From Arcticibacter pallidicorallinus (GTDB taxonomy: Bacteria > Bacteroidota > Bacteroidia > Sphingobacteriales > Sphingobacteriaceae), in assembly GCF_003002875.1 (NCBI RefSeq), contig NZ_PVTH01000004.1, positions 310,001 through 374,000 of the forward strand: a stretch of 64,000 bases of DNA. Direction: 5' to 3'. How positions within the stretch are numbered: position 1 is the first letter of the stretch; each line of letters begins with the position of its first letter. Positions 17,386-27,500 of this stretch are shown piece by piece. The translations under genes were made by a program, and so were the position numbers. The notes under the pieces were generated by a model. That model saw only the letters and a list, made by a program, of their open reading frames with translations, did not search any database and was not told the origin of the DNA.

Positions 17386-17837
17386 ATCTAATATTTTATC
17401 CGAACCATTCAGTTAATTTTCAGCATTTCAACCATAATGTTGAGAAAATTGCGATAAAGTCAAGTTATTATTACAATTACAATACTAATATAGCTTTTTA
17501 CAATAGAAATAACAGAATAAAATATGATTTTTATCATAAACTATCAGTATAAACATAAATAATACTCACTTTATAACATAAAAACCAACAATACAATATA
17601 AAAGATAAATAAATAGTCAATACTAAAAGCATAAAAGTCAAAAAACCAAGATATTTTAGCTTTGAAATGTAAAAAGACAAGAAAAAACAGGCATAAAATC
17701 TAAAAAAACCGAAAATACTTAAAATTACCTCACAACGATATCACTCAATGGGAGGCATACAACTTAAATTTCTCCTCAGTAAACAATTAATTTGCGGCCG
17801 ATGTTAATAGCCTACTTGATGACTTCAACGATTTACT
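17386..17837. other. AT-rich intergenic region between nirB and the YihY-like gene
   Basis: These 452 bp separate two divergent genes and are extremely AT-rich, with many A-runs. They contain the FNR-like palindrome at 17523-17538. On the minus strand there is a possible -7 box TAGTATTG (17487-17480, one mismatch to TAnnTTTG), about 47 bp downstream of the palindrome centre. On the plus strand TTAATTTG at 17787-17794 is a similar one-mismatch candidate for the downstream gene. I see no coding frame or RNA gene. Confidence 0.6.
17523..17538. promoter_or_regulatory. FNR/Crp-like operator upstream of nirB
   Basis: The sequence TATGATTTTTATCATA is a perfect palindrome with 6-bp arms and a 4-bp spacer. 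Compared with the FNR consensus TTGAT-N4-ATCAA it matches four of five positions in each half-site. It lies in the nirB leader, and a Crp/Fnr gene is 3.7 kb away. Binding is inferred, not shown. Confidence 0.55.
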
Positions 17838-18797
17838 ATGAGCAACATATTCAGCAAACAAAGATTCAAAGATGGACTTACCATCATGAAAGGTGCCGTC
17901 GCAGGGTTCTCTGATGATAAGGCTATGAAACTGAGTGCGTCTCTTGCATATTATACGATATTCTCGCTTGCCCCTCTTCTCCTACTGATTATTTCACTGG
18001 CAGGTGTATTTTTGGGAAAGGAAGCTATTCAGGGACAAGTTTTCTCAGAGATCAACGGTTTAGTAGGGAACCAGGCCGCTAAGCAAGTAGAGGATATGAT
18101 TAAAAATTTGGAAAAATCCGGACAAACGACCTTTTCTGTTATAATAGGATTCATCACGTTGCTAGTGGGCGCAACGACCGTTTTTGGCGAGATGCAGGAT
18201 TCAATAAACACCATTTGGAAGGTGAAAGCCAAACCCAAAAGAGGATGGGTAAAACTCATCAAAGATCGACTGCTATCATCCTCCCTGATCGTAAGTATAG
18301 GGTTTCTTTTGATTGTATCATTGATGGTAAACGGCATGCTGCTGGCCCTTAGCGACAATTTGAAAAGTCTTCTTCCCGATGTAACAGTTGTGATCTTCAA
18401 TATAATAAACGCCGCGATTAGCTTTATTGTAATTACTATTCTATTTGGAGTTATCTTCAAAGTACTGCCCGACGTCAAAATAAGCTGGAAAGAAGTGAGA
18501 GCCGGAGCAATATTTACCGCTTTGTTATTTATGCTCGGCCGAATAGTTATCGGGATTTATATAGAAAAAACGAGTACAGGTTCAGCATATGGTGCTGCAG
18601 GCTCCCTCATCGTGATTCTTTTGTGGGTATATTATACTGCCGCGATCCTTTATTTCGGCGCAGAATTCACTCAGTCCTATGCCCAATTTACCGGCGCGCG
18701 GATAGAACCTGCTGATTACGCCGTCCATGTTGAGCAGAAAGAAACGGAAAAGGAAGTAGACGTGCTACCACCTCAGGACAGATCGAAACAGGAATAA
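17838..18797 (+). CDS. YihY/BrkB family inner-membrane protein
   Basis: The 319 residues form the usual six-helix membrane protein of the YihY/virulence-factor-BrkB family (once mislabelled RNase BN). Hydrophobic segments fall at roughly 40-62, 100-118, 148-170, 185-210, 222-240 and 255-280. The LAYYTIFSLAPLLLLI motif after the first amphipathic part and the VILLWVYYTAAILYFGAEF motif near the end are family hallmarks. The last about 35 residues are charged and cytoplasmic. Function in the family is unsettled (export or envelope roles have been proposed). It runs towards the sensor kinase gene and ends 4 bp before it. Confidence 0.87.
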   Translation: MSNIFSKQRFKDGLTIMKGAVAGFSDDKAMKLSASLAYYTIFSLAPLLLLIISLAGVFLGKEAIQGQVFSEINGLVGNQAAKQVEDMIKNLEKSGQTTFSVIIGFITLLVGATTVFGEMQDSINTIWKVKAKPKRGWVKLIKDRLLSSSLIVSIGFLLIVSLMVNGMLLALSDNLKSLLPDVTVVIFNIINAAISFIVITILFGVIFKVLPDVKISWKEVRAGAIFTALLFMLGRIVIGIYIEKTSTGSAYGAAGSLIVILLWVYYTAAILYFGAEFTQSYAQFTGARIEPADYAVHVEQKETEKEVDVLPPQDRSKQE

Positions 18798-18812
18798 CAG
18801 GTTAAAACCTGT
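18797..18812. terminator. Small hairpin over the two convergent stop codons
   Basis: ACAGGTT at 18797-18803 pairs perfectly with AACCTGT at 18806-18812. It overlaps the stop regions of the YihY-like gene (plus) and the kinase gene (minus). There is no T-run on either side, so function as a terminator is uncertain. Confidence 0.3.
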
Positions 18813-21800
18813 CAATCCAATCTTCCGCTTCCTGAGTACTGTTGAAAAAGTGCGTAACGACGTTTGCTTCCATCATATCAACCACCTTACGTGCAGATAA
18901 TTGCGCAAATGCGCTCGGGGAAAAAATCCAGGCAAAATATCGCAAGCCCGCTTGCTCCATAAGATGAAGCCATTCTTTACCTGCCCATTCAGATGCTTCA
19001 GACCAGGTTCCGGATACGTTGGTGTTATCGTTAATAACCTTGCAGCACTTGTTTACCTTCAGCATTTCCAACATTTGCAGGCATCCATGCTTCACGGATT
19101 CCATATTTTGATAGCCCGTCCAGTCCACCTCAAGCCGATGCTTACTGGCATTGTAGACAATAGTTACTTTCTCATTTTTATAATAGCGGTCTGTTTGGTT
19201 ATGACATTGAAGTGCCGAATCCCTATCAATGGGAAGCATGAAGTAAAATACCGAACCCTTGTTAATTTCGCTCTCTATCCAGAAACTCCCTTTATGCCTT
19301 TTTAGTATTTCAGAAGATATGAACAAACCCAGACCCAAACCTTCGAAACGCATGGCCGTGTTGTCAACCCTATAATACCGATCAAATAGCCGATTCAAAT
19401 CTGTTCGCTTTATACCAATGCCAAAGTCTTGAACGGAAACCACAATATTCCCTTGCTCTATGCGACTATTCACGACGATTTTCTCTCCATCGGGTGAGTA
19501 CTTCACAGCATTGGTTAATATATTGTTCATCACCTGCTCCAATCGGAACTGATCACCGGTATACTCTATATCCTCTACTGTCTCAAGAATAATTTCATGC
19601 GATGAACTCGTATGCTGAACGGTTTCAATGCTATCACGCAACATTTTGGCAAAAGAAAACGGACTCATTGAGTAATTCAGCTTTCCTGCATTAATCTTAC
19701 TGACGTCAAGAAGATCACTTATAAGCTTCTCAAGTCGTTGAATATGATCTGATGATTTTTGCACGAAGCCATTCAGTTTACCCTCGTCTGTTGTGCGCTT
19801 CATCAATTGGTTAAACGCTTTAATACTGGTAAGGGGTGTTTTGAGCTCATGGCTAGCGATAGACAAGAATTCATCTTTCCGGCGTTCGTTGTCTTTCTGC
19901 ATTTCAATATTGGTATTAGTGCCCATCCATAGCTTGACTTCTCCATCTTCAATAAGTGGAAGAGCTCTGGCTAAATGCCACCTATAATTACCGTCACGAA
20001 ATAGCAATCTAAACTCGGCCTGATACACTTCAGCTGATGCTAAAGCTGATCGCCATGCATCCATTGCCTCGCTCAAGTCTTCTGGATGAATAAATTTCTC
20101 CCAGCCGAAACTTACAACTTCATTAGCTTCATAGCCGAAGTCATTCGCCACAATTTCGTTTACATAATCGAGCGTTCCGTCTGCTCTTCCGGTCCACACC
20201 TGCTGAGGTATGGTATTTAAAAGAAATCGAAAACGCGTTTCGCTAGCTTCAACAAGGCGCCTCGATAGTACCTGCTCGGTAACTTCTGTAGCCACGATCA
20301 TGATACTTAACGTATTGCCCGTTTGGTCTTTCATAGGATGATAGACAAAGTTGAAGTACACCTCTTCCCAAACGCCATTTCTAACCAATCGGGCCATGAT
20401 TTCGTTGCCGTAGTAAGATTGGCCACTCATATATACATCGTCCAGTATCTGCAAGAACGACTGATCCTGAATTTCAGGCAAAGCATCCTTCAAATACCGG
20501 CCGATAATGTCCTCTGTTTTACCCCACACTTCAAGTATCTTACGGTTTGCCGACTCAATCAGCAATGCGCGACCGCTTACCACACTTATAGCCACTGGAG
20601 CATCGGCTACCATAAAGCGAATTCTTGACTCGCTTTCAGCTACCCGCCGAACCATCTCCTGAAGATCTTGCTGTGAATGTTCAAGTTGCTCATTAATAGT
20701 AACAAGCTCCTCATTCGTTGATGTTAACTCTTCGTTTAATGCTTGCTGCTCAGCCTCGCTTATCGACAAGGCCAGTGTTCTGTTTGCGACCCGTTCTTCA
20801 AGTTCCTCATTAAGATCACTCAGGTTTTGTTGAGTTTGTTGCAGAGCTTCATTAATAGCACTTAATTCTTCATTAGCGGCTGCAAGTTCCTCATTAAGGG
20901 CCTGTTCCCTCTGCAACAGCCCACTTTGTTCGAAAGCGTAGCCGTTGTTTAACAGAGTGCCGATATTCATCCCTACGGTCTTGATAAAAAGGGTGTAGTC
21001 CTGATCCAATTTCTTTCTGGGAGACACTCCTGCAATCAAAACCCCTCCGACCTTGTTTCCTTTACTTATTGGTACAACAAAAACCTCGCAACAGTATTCT
21101 TCACTCCAAACGCTGGCTACAGGCTCGTTAAGGTGATCCTGCAAGGACTGAAGATGTATGCCATCCGCTTCAATAATATCAGCAACTGACGGCCAGCGGG
21201 AAGCTTGGGCATTCTCCCTCGAAATTCCGGTATAACCGGCCAGATGGAGATCTCCCTGCTGACCTTCCAGATAGGTATAGATCAAACTAAATGGAATATC
21301 CTCCCGGGAGTCAACCAAAATATCAAATGCAGTCCTCAACCCAGAGGCGACACTTTCAGGGGTATCTAACTCTGCCAGGAAGCGTTGCAGCACCATATTT
21401 CTCCGGTCATTAATTACTCTGTATGTAGTCTCAACAACCGCATTAAACACTCCTCCTATTTCTCCTTCAATTCCGATGATCGGCGACAAAGTATAGTCAA
21501 AATAACACTCTTCGATATAGCCAAAACGATTCATCAGCAATAAAGCGTCAGGTCTTCGTATAGAATCGCCGGAGTAGAGAACTCGCTTAAACTCTTCGTC
21601 CAGCACATCCCAAATTTCTGACCAGGCAACTGCTCCTGGCTTCCCCAGTGCCCAGGGATGTTTATCGCCGGGTATGGAGCTGTAAGCATCGTTATACAAG
21701 ATGGTATGATCAGTTCCCCAATAAATTGCGATAGGAAAACCAGAGTTGAGGCTGATGCTGACAGACATTTTCAAACTCTCTGGCCAAAGATCCGGCGTAC

Positions 21801-21882
21801 CAAGGGAAGTCTGTGACCAATCAGTGGAACGCAGGAGTGCGCCGGTTTTGGCACCACCCTCAAGGAATTTATATGTTGACAC
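18802..21882 (-). CDS. Multi-PAS/GAF sensor histidine kinase with an extra C-terminal domain
   Basis: This 1026-residue soluble kinase has, in order: an N-terminal PAS-like region (about 25-150), a GAF-like region (about 155-310), a long coiled coil with repeated LNEEL(A/T)xxNEEL heptads (about 325-415), and two PAS domains (about 415-535 and 545-665). A HisKA region follows with phospho-acceptor H678 in SHELKTP, then an HATPase domain (N-box in NNILTNAVKYS, then DFGIGI and GLGLGL). After the ATPase come about 125 residues (900-1026) that resemble an STAS/SpoIIAA-like alpha-beta domain, an unusual ending. There are no membrane segments, so it senses a cytoplasmic signal. Its response regulator is not adjacent. 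The start codon is GTG at 21882, without a strong alternative. Confidence 0.85.
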   Translation of the reverse strand: MSTYKFLEGGAKTGALLRSTDWSQTSLGTPDLWPESLKMSVSISLNSGFPIAIYWGTDHTILYNDAYSSIPGDKHPWALGKPGAVAWSEIWDVLDEEFKRVLYSGDSIRRPDALLLMNRFGYIEECYFDYTLSPIIGIEGEIGGVFNAVVETTYRVINDRRNMVLQRFLAELDTPESVASGLRTAFDILVDSREDIPFSLIYTYLEGQQGDLHLAGYTGISRENAQASRWPSVADIIEADGIHLQSLQDHLNEPVASVWSEEYCCEVFVVPISKGNKVGGVLIAGVSPRKKLDQDYTLFIKTVGMNIGTLLNNGYAFEQSGLLQREQALNEELAAANEELSAINEALQQTQQNLSDLNEELEERVANRTLALSISEAEQQALNEELTSTNEELVTINEQLEHSQQDLQEMVRRVAESESRIRFMVADAPVAISVVSGRALLIESANRKILEVWGKTEDIIGRYLKDALPEIQDQSFLQILDDVYMSGQSYYGNEIMARLVRNGVWEEVYFNFVYHPMKDQTGNTLSIMIVATEVTEQVLSRRLVEASETRFRFLLNTIPQQVWTGRADGTLDYVNEIVANDFGYEANEVVSFGWEKFIHPEDLSEAMDAWRSALASAEVYQAEFRLLFRDGNYRWHLARALPLIEDGEVKLWMGTNTNIEMQKDNERRKDEFLSIASHELKTPLTSIKAFNQLMKRTTDEGKLNGFVQKSSDHIQRLEKLISDLLDVSKINAGKLNYSMSPFSFAKMLRDSIETVQHTSSSHEIILETVEDIEYTGDQFRLEQVMNNILTNAVKYSPDGEKIVVNSRIEQGNIVVSVQDFGIGIKRTDLNRLFDRYYRVDNTAMRFEGLGLGLFISSEILKRHKGSFWIESEINKGSVFYFMLPIDRDSALQCHNQTDRYYKNEKVTIVYNASKHRLEVDWTGYQNMESVKHGCLQMLEMLKVNKCCKVINDNTNVSGTWSEASEWAGKEWLHLMEQAGLRYFAWIFSPSAFAQLSARKVVDMMEANVVTHFFNSTQEAEDWIDRF

Positions 21883-21949
21883 GATATGTAATAGATAAAT
21901 GGTACGAGCGCTTCAATGCAACAGCAAATAAACGTATTTTCTTTTCGTG

Positions 21950-22558
21950 TTAATAATCTTTAACGTCAAATTGTTTGTTTCGAAAATAGTAATGCCTGTC
22001 CTCTGCAGTTATCGGCCTCAATACCCGACACGGGTTTCCGGCCGCAATTACATTATCGGGAATATCGCGTGTCACTACGCTCCCGGATCCGATTACAGCG
22101 TTGTCTCCAATTCGCACTCCCGGATTCACTACTGTATTGCCTCCTATCCATACATTATTGCCGATATGGATTTCCATCCCGTACTCATAACCGGAATTTC
22201 TTGACTCTGGGTGTACTGGATGCCCTGCAGTAAATAAAGATACATTAGGTCCGAACATGACGTTATTGCCAATCCGCACTTTTGCCACATCCAGAATAAC
22301 GCAATTAAAATTAGCCCAAAAGTTGTCGCCCACTTCTATATTTTTCCCATAATCACAATGAAAAGGTGCTAACATATGAACGTTTTTCCCCGCATCACCC
22401 AAAATATTTCTGAGTGCTTTTTCTATAGCCTCTGTTTCGTCAGGCTTCAGGAGATTATATTCATAAATTCGCTTTTTATTTTCCAGCTGCTCCTCGGGAA
22501 GCCCGTCTAACCATGCTTTATAGGGCAGACCTTTTAACATTCTTTCTTTCTGATTCAT
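21950..22558 (-). CDS. maa: Sugar O-acetyltransferase, maltose/galactoside acetyltransferase type
   Basis: This 202-residue left-handed beta-helix enzyme transfers acetyl from acetyl-CoA to a sugar hydroxyl. It has the N-terminal Mac segment (MLKGLPYKAWLDGLPEEQL), then hexapeptide repeats. The catalytic His lies in FTAGHPVHPESR. The C-terminal motif NPCRVLRPI is typical of LacA/Maa/NodL. Length and motifs are complete. It stands alone between the kinase gene and the divergent PAS gene. Likely substrates are maltose, glucose or galactosides; the family cannot be resolved further from sequence alone. Confidence 0.88.
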   Translation of the reverse strand: MNQKERMLKGLPYKAWLDGLPEEQLENKKRIYEYNLLKPDETEAIEKALRNILGDAGKNVHMLAPFHCDYGKNIEVGDNFWANFNCVILDVAKVRIGNNVMFGPNVSLFTAGHPVHPESRNSGYEYGMEIHIGNNVWIGGNTVVNPGVRIGDNAVIGSGSVVTRDIPDNVIAAGNPCRVLRPITAEDRHYYFRNKQFDVKDY

Positions 22559-22705
22559 ATGTATATAACTGAGATAACATATTTAAATTATATATCAGAA
22601 TTGTCGTTTATTTAAGAGAGAGGATTCACTGTACAAATTACAGAAATCACTTCTTATCTTTAAAGCCGATGGAGATCTGTTTACACAACACTCGCCATAC
22701 ATAAC

Positions 22706-23941
22706 ATGAAGCTTAATCCGGAAAAAATAATAGTAGTCAATGTGTTGATATTGATCTCATGGTTAGTGGTACACGAAAACGGTATTAGATTTATCTCTGC
22801 CAAAATGCATATACAGTCAACCATTGTGGAAACCTTTCTAGAAATAGTGCTAGTGACTGTCACATCCCTTTCTCTATATCATGCATTTAAAAAGCATCGT
22901 CGATCTCAGCTACATTATGCGAATGAGTACCGAAACATATTCAAGGATAGCCCTTTGCCCATATGGATATATGACCGTAACACTTTGATATTCATGGAGG
23001 TCAATAAAGCTGCAGAAGATCACTACGGATATACGCGCAAAGAGTTTTTGGGTATGACGATCCTTGACATTCGCGACGAGAAGATGCATTTAAAAACCAG
23101 GATTTCCGCTGGACAAATGCCTGCAGAAGCTTACAAATCATCAGGATTCTGGGAACATATAAAAAGAAACGGCGAAACCATTACTGTACATATAACATCA
23201 ACAAAGATCAGATTCAGAGACAAAGAATGTGTAATGGTGATCGCCCAGGATATTACCATACAAGTGATACAGGAACGAAAGCTTAAGGAACTCTATGCAG
23301 TCGAACAAGAAAACAAAAAACTTCTTGAATTACACATCCTTCAGCTAAATGAAACGTTGGAAGAAAAAAGACGGCTTGCTGAAGTAATTGATAGAATAAA
23401 TAATCTGGCTATAATCACCGATTCAATAGGCCGGATAATTTGGGTCAATAAAGCGTTTGTGAAACATACAGGTTATGAGCTTAAAGAAATTGAGGGTAAA
23501 AATCCACATTTCTTGCACGGACCGAAGACAGATCCCTCCACTCATGCAGAAATGATGGAATCGTTAAAGCAAGATAAGTTTAAAAATTTTGAAATCCTGA
23601 ATTACACCAAAGAAGGTGAAGAGTATTGGGTTGATATGTCGTTCTCTCCTATTTATGACAGAAATAACCAGATCATTCGCTACATATCCATCCAGAATAT
23701 CATAACGGAAAGGAAAGCGATTGACGAGAAAATAAGAGAGCAAAATAAGATGCTGAGAAAAATTGCCTGGACTAATTCTCACGCGTTTAGAAAACCAGTG
23801 GCATCCATTATCAGCCTTGTAGATATAAGCAACGATATGAATCAACCTCAAGAAATCCAAGAGATTCACAAACTAATCGGAGCTTGTGCAAAAGAGCTCG
23901 ACACCATAACAAAAGATATAGCTAAAAAGATAAGAAATTAA
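22706..23941 (+). CDS. Membrane-anchored dual-PAS protein with a kinase dimerisation remnant but no ATPase domain
   Basis: The 411 residues start with two membrane helices (about 8-26 and 40-62). A PAS domain (about 75-195) is followed by a helical linker with heptads (about 195-225) and a second PAS/PAC domain (about 225-345, with the WVNKAFVKHTGYELKEIEGK and LNYTKEGEEYWVDMSFSPI signatures). The last about 65 residues contain NSHAFRKPVASI, which resembles the HisKA H-box with H359 at the phospho-acceptor position. The ATP-binding domain is absent, and the stop follows directly. It may accept phosphate from another kinase, dimerise with one, or be a natural decoy. No adjacent partner is evident. 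Confidence 0.8.
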   Translation: MKLNPEKIIVVNVLILISWLVVHENGIRFISAKMHIQSTIVETFLEIVLVTVTSLSLYHAFKKHRRSQLHYANEYRNIFKDSPLPIWIYDRNTLIFMEVNKAAEDHYGYTRKEFLGMTILDIRDEKMHLKTRISAGQMPAEAYKSSGFWEHIKRNGETITVHITSTKIRFRDKECVMVIAQDITIQVIQERKLKELYAVEQENKKLLELHILQLNETLEEKRRLAEVIDRINNLAIITDSIGRIIWVNKAFVKHTGYELKEIEGKNPHFLHGPKTDPSTHAEMMESLKQDKFKNFEILNYTKEGEEYWVDMSFSPIYDRNNQIIRYISIQNIITERKAIDEKIREQNKMLRKIAWTNSHAFRKPVASIISLVDISNDMNQPQEIQEIHKLIGACAKELDTITKDIAKKIRN

Positions 23942-23956
23942 ATATGCTAACCCATA

Positions 23957-24448
23957 TCACTCGTTAATTTCTCTTAGAAGATCTTCAATATCCAGCGCTT
24001 TGGTGTACATATCCAGAGAGCCGTCGCTCTGCTTAGGCCATAACTCTATTGGTCTATCCCAATACAACTCAACTCCATTACCATCAGGATCATTCAGATA
24101 TATCGCTTCCGAAACACCGTGATCGCTTGCTCCGGTTAAGGGATAGTTTGAAGTATAAAGTCGATTGAAAATTAAAGCAAGGTCTTTTCTTGAAGGGTAA
24201 ACAATCGCTGTATGATACAATCCTACGCTTCGGGGATCAGCAGGGCCAGCGCCCTTGCTCTGCCATGTATTCAAGCCTATATGATGATGGTATCCTCCTG
24301 CGGAAATAAAGACTGCCTGACTGCCATACATCATCGTAACCTCGAAGCCCAACAAGTCGCGATAAAAACCTAACGAACGGTCTAAGTCCGCCACTTTTAG
24401 ATGAACATGTCCTATTCGTGTCTGAGCAGGTATTTTATATGGTTCCAT
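23957..24448 (-). CDS. VOC-fold protein, CatE-like glyoxalase/extradiol dioxygenase
   Basis: This 163-residue protein carries two VOC modules. Metal-ligand candidates are His in the opening IGHVHLKVADLDRS, His in the central GLYHTAIVYP, and Glu in DPDGNGVELYWDRP. The motif set and the repeated betaalphabetabetabeta pattern are those of CatE (catechol-2,3-dioxygenase) of Bacillus, many homologues of which have no known substrate. The frame is open up to 24508, but the ATG at 24448 (MEPYKIPAQ) gives the expected N-terminus. The gene stands alone on the minus strand. Confidence 0.85.
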   Translation of the reverse strand: MEPYKIPAQTRIGHVHLKVADLDRSLGFYRDLLGFEVTMMYGSQAVFISAGGYHHHIGLNTWQSKGAGPADPRSVGLYHTAIVYPSRKDLALIFNRLYTSNYPLTGASDHGVSEAIYLNDPDGNGVELYWDRPIELWPKQSDGSLDMYTKALDIEDLLREINE

Positions 24449-24545
24449 AGGTAACTTATTTTTATTTATTATAATAGAAGTTGAAGCTGTATACACAAAT
24501 CTAATCAACTTTTATTTATAAAATCTTCATTTAACTAAGCCTTAA

Positions 24546-27500
24546 CTATCGGAAATTTCTACCTCCGTGAAACGCATCCTCGGGTATCTGTTCACGTATT
24601 TGTGTTCGTTTATTATGTGTGGGGTAAGGAGCATTCTTTTCGTCAGCTCTGGACGTTGTTAGTACCGGTAAATCATCCTGCCTTTGTTGCACCAGCTTAC
24701 TCAGTAATTTCGTCAGATCATAACACTTCCTGACAGTCACATGCACGACCTTTCCCTCTCGTTGAAGTTTACCTTCTACCATGAGCAAACGCGCCTGCAA
24801 TATCTCTTTCCGATAAGTCTCAAAAAGCTTTTCAAAAACAACAAGATTGGTAAAGCCGGTTTCATCTTCTATGGTAATAAAGCAAACTCCCCCGGCTGTA
24901 CCCGGCCGCTGACGTACCAGTACAAGACCAGCTACCTTTACCAATTGACCATCTTGAATGTCGTTATTAATTACCCGGGTAGATAAAATGCGGAGCATGT
25001 CCAGTTGTTGCCGGACAAAACTAACGGGATGAGCCTTTAAAGACAAACCAACTGTTGCATAGTCCTGAACCACATGTTCACCCGGTGTCATTAATGGAAG
25101 CTCAACCTGAGTTTCCAAAATACTTTCTGAGGGTTGGCCTTTAAAAATCTCAACAGGCATATCCTGTAAGGCCGACACTTCCCATAATGCTTTTCTGCGA
25201 TCTAAACCAATCGACCTGAAAGCATCAGCATCCGCTAAGCGTTCCAACATTCCAATAGAGATACCGACATCCCTTAATGCTGTAATGCTCGTATAACCTA
25301 CCCCCCGTTTTGCTACCAGCACATTCATCTCATCCTCCCGCAGACCCTTAACTTGTCTGAAACCTAACCTTATTGCATAATACTTACCGGCTTTCTCTTC
25401 AAGCAGATTATCCCAGGACGAATGGTTAATGTCGGGAGACCTGACCTCGACTTCATGATTTTTCGCGTCAATAACAACCTGTGCCGGCTGATAAAAACCC
25501 ATAGGCATACTGTTCAATAGCGCTGCTGCAAAAGCATCGGGATAGTGGCATTTCAAATAGGAAGAAACATAAACCAACAGAGCGAAACTGGCAGCGTGAC
25601 TTTCCGGAAAACCATAACTCCCAAAGCCTTCCAGCTGTTTAAATATTCGCTTTGCAAATTCTTCTGAATAACCGTTAGCTAACATACCGTTGATGAGCTT
25701 CTCCTCATACTGATTGACCAGCCCTTTAAATTTAAAAGTAGCCATACTGCGACGTAAACCGTCTGCTTCCGCTCCCGAAAAACCTGCAGCTACCATAGCA
25801 ATCTTCATGGCCTGCTCCTGAAACAGTGGAATGCCTAATGTTCTCCATAAAATTTCCTCTAATTCCGGAGAAGGGTATTCTACTGGTTCTTTAAGCTCCC
25901 GCCTTCTTAAATAAGGATGAACCATATCCCCCTGAATAGGTCCCGGACGCACAATCGCTACCTCAATAACAAGATCATAAAAACACTTGGGCTTAAGCCT
26001 GGGCAGCATGGACATCTGCGCGCGACTTTCTATCTGAAAAACCCCTATTGTATCGGCATCACAGATCATTTCATATACCTTCTCATCATCTTGAGGAATA
26101 TTTGCCAACGTAAAGCTCTTACCATAGTGCTTCCTGCAAAAATCAAATGCCTTCCGGATACAGGTGAGCATTCCTAGTGATAACAGATCCACTTTCAAAA
26201 ACCCAAGAGCATCAATATCATCTTTATTCCATTCAATATTTGTCCTGTCTTCCATACGAGCATTCAGGATAGGACATAAGTCCGTCAGCTTACCTTGTGT
26301 AACCACAAATCCCCCTGTATGCTGTCCTAACTGTCGTGGAAATCCCATCATTTGAGCGGTAAGCTCAAGCGTCTTTTTCAAGTGCGGATCATCCGGATTT
26401 AAACCCTGTTCGGTTACACGCTTACCCTCAAACCATTCGTTGGTAAACTCCCATATGGAACCAGAAAGACGATTCACAGTGTCCACTGAGAGGCCCATAG
26501 CCTTTCCTACATCCCGGATAGCTCCTTTTTGGTGCTGCTGTGTAACCGTTGCCACAATAGCGGCCCGTTCCCTGCCATATTTATTGTAGACATATTGAAT
26601 AATCTCTTCTCTCCTCTCATGTTCAAAGTCTACATCAATGTCTGGCGGCTCATTACGCTCCGGAGAAATAAAACGTTCAAATAACAGATCAAATTTTGTT
26701 GGATCGACAGAAGTAATACCCAGACAGAAACAGATTGCCGAATTGGCAGCAGAACCACGCCCCTGACAAAGAATTCCCCTCTTTCGTGCTTCCCTAACAA
26801 TGTCTTCCACAAAGAGAAAATAATTTGCGTAGTCCATCTTCTTAACAAGCTCCATCTCGTAGTTAACCATGTTGACTACTTTTTCCGGAATTCTCTCTCC
26901 GTAAATTTCCCGTGCCCCTTCCCAGGTCAGGTATTCAAGCTCCTCCTGTGGAGATCTTCCACTCTGTTTAATATCTGCCGGATAAATATATTTAAGCTCC
27001 TGAAGAGAAAATCTACAAGCTTCAGAAATAACTAACGTATTTTGTATAGCTTCAGGAAAATGTCTGAACAGCCGGTGCATCTCCTCAACAGGTTTCAGAT
27101 ACCGTTCTGAGTTCTGGAACAAACGAAAGCCTGCCTCCTGAATAGTACATTTCTCACGTATACACATTAATACATCCTGCAATTCCCTACGGGAAGAATG
27201 ATGGTAGTGCACATCGTTCGTCGCAACAACGGGTATATGATATTGGTCGGATAGTTGTCTGATACGAAATATTCGTTTATCATCATCCCCCAGGTAAGAT
27301 CGGGTTGCCGACAAGTACAGCCACTTTCCAAATGCTTCCCGATATTCTCTTATAGAATCAATAAAAGGCTCCTCAAACTTAAACTGACGATTAAGTGCTT
27401 TTGGCGTCACTGCTGTAAAAATGATACCTTCCGCATGACCGTAAACATCTTGCCTGTATAAAGAACATTTTCCCTTTTCAGCACGCAAATTACCTTTGCT

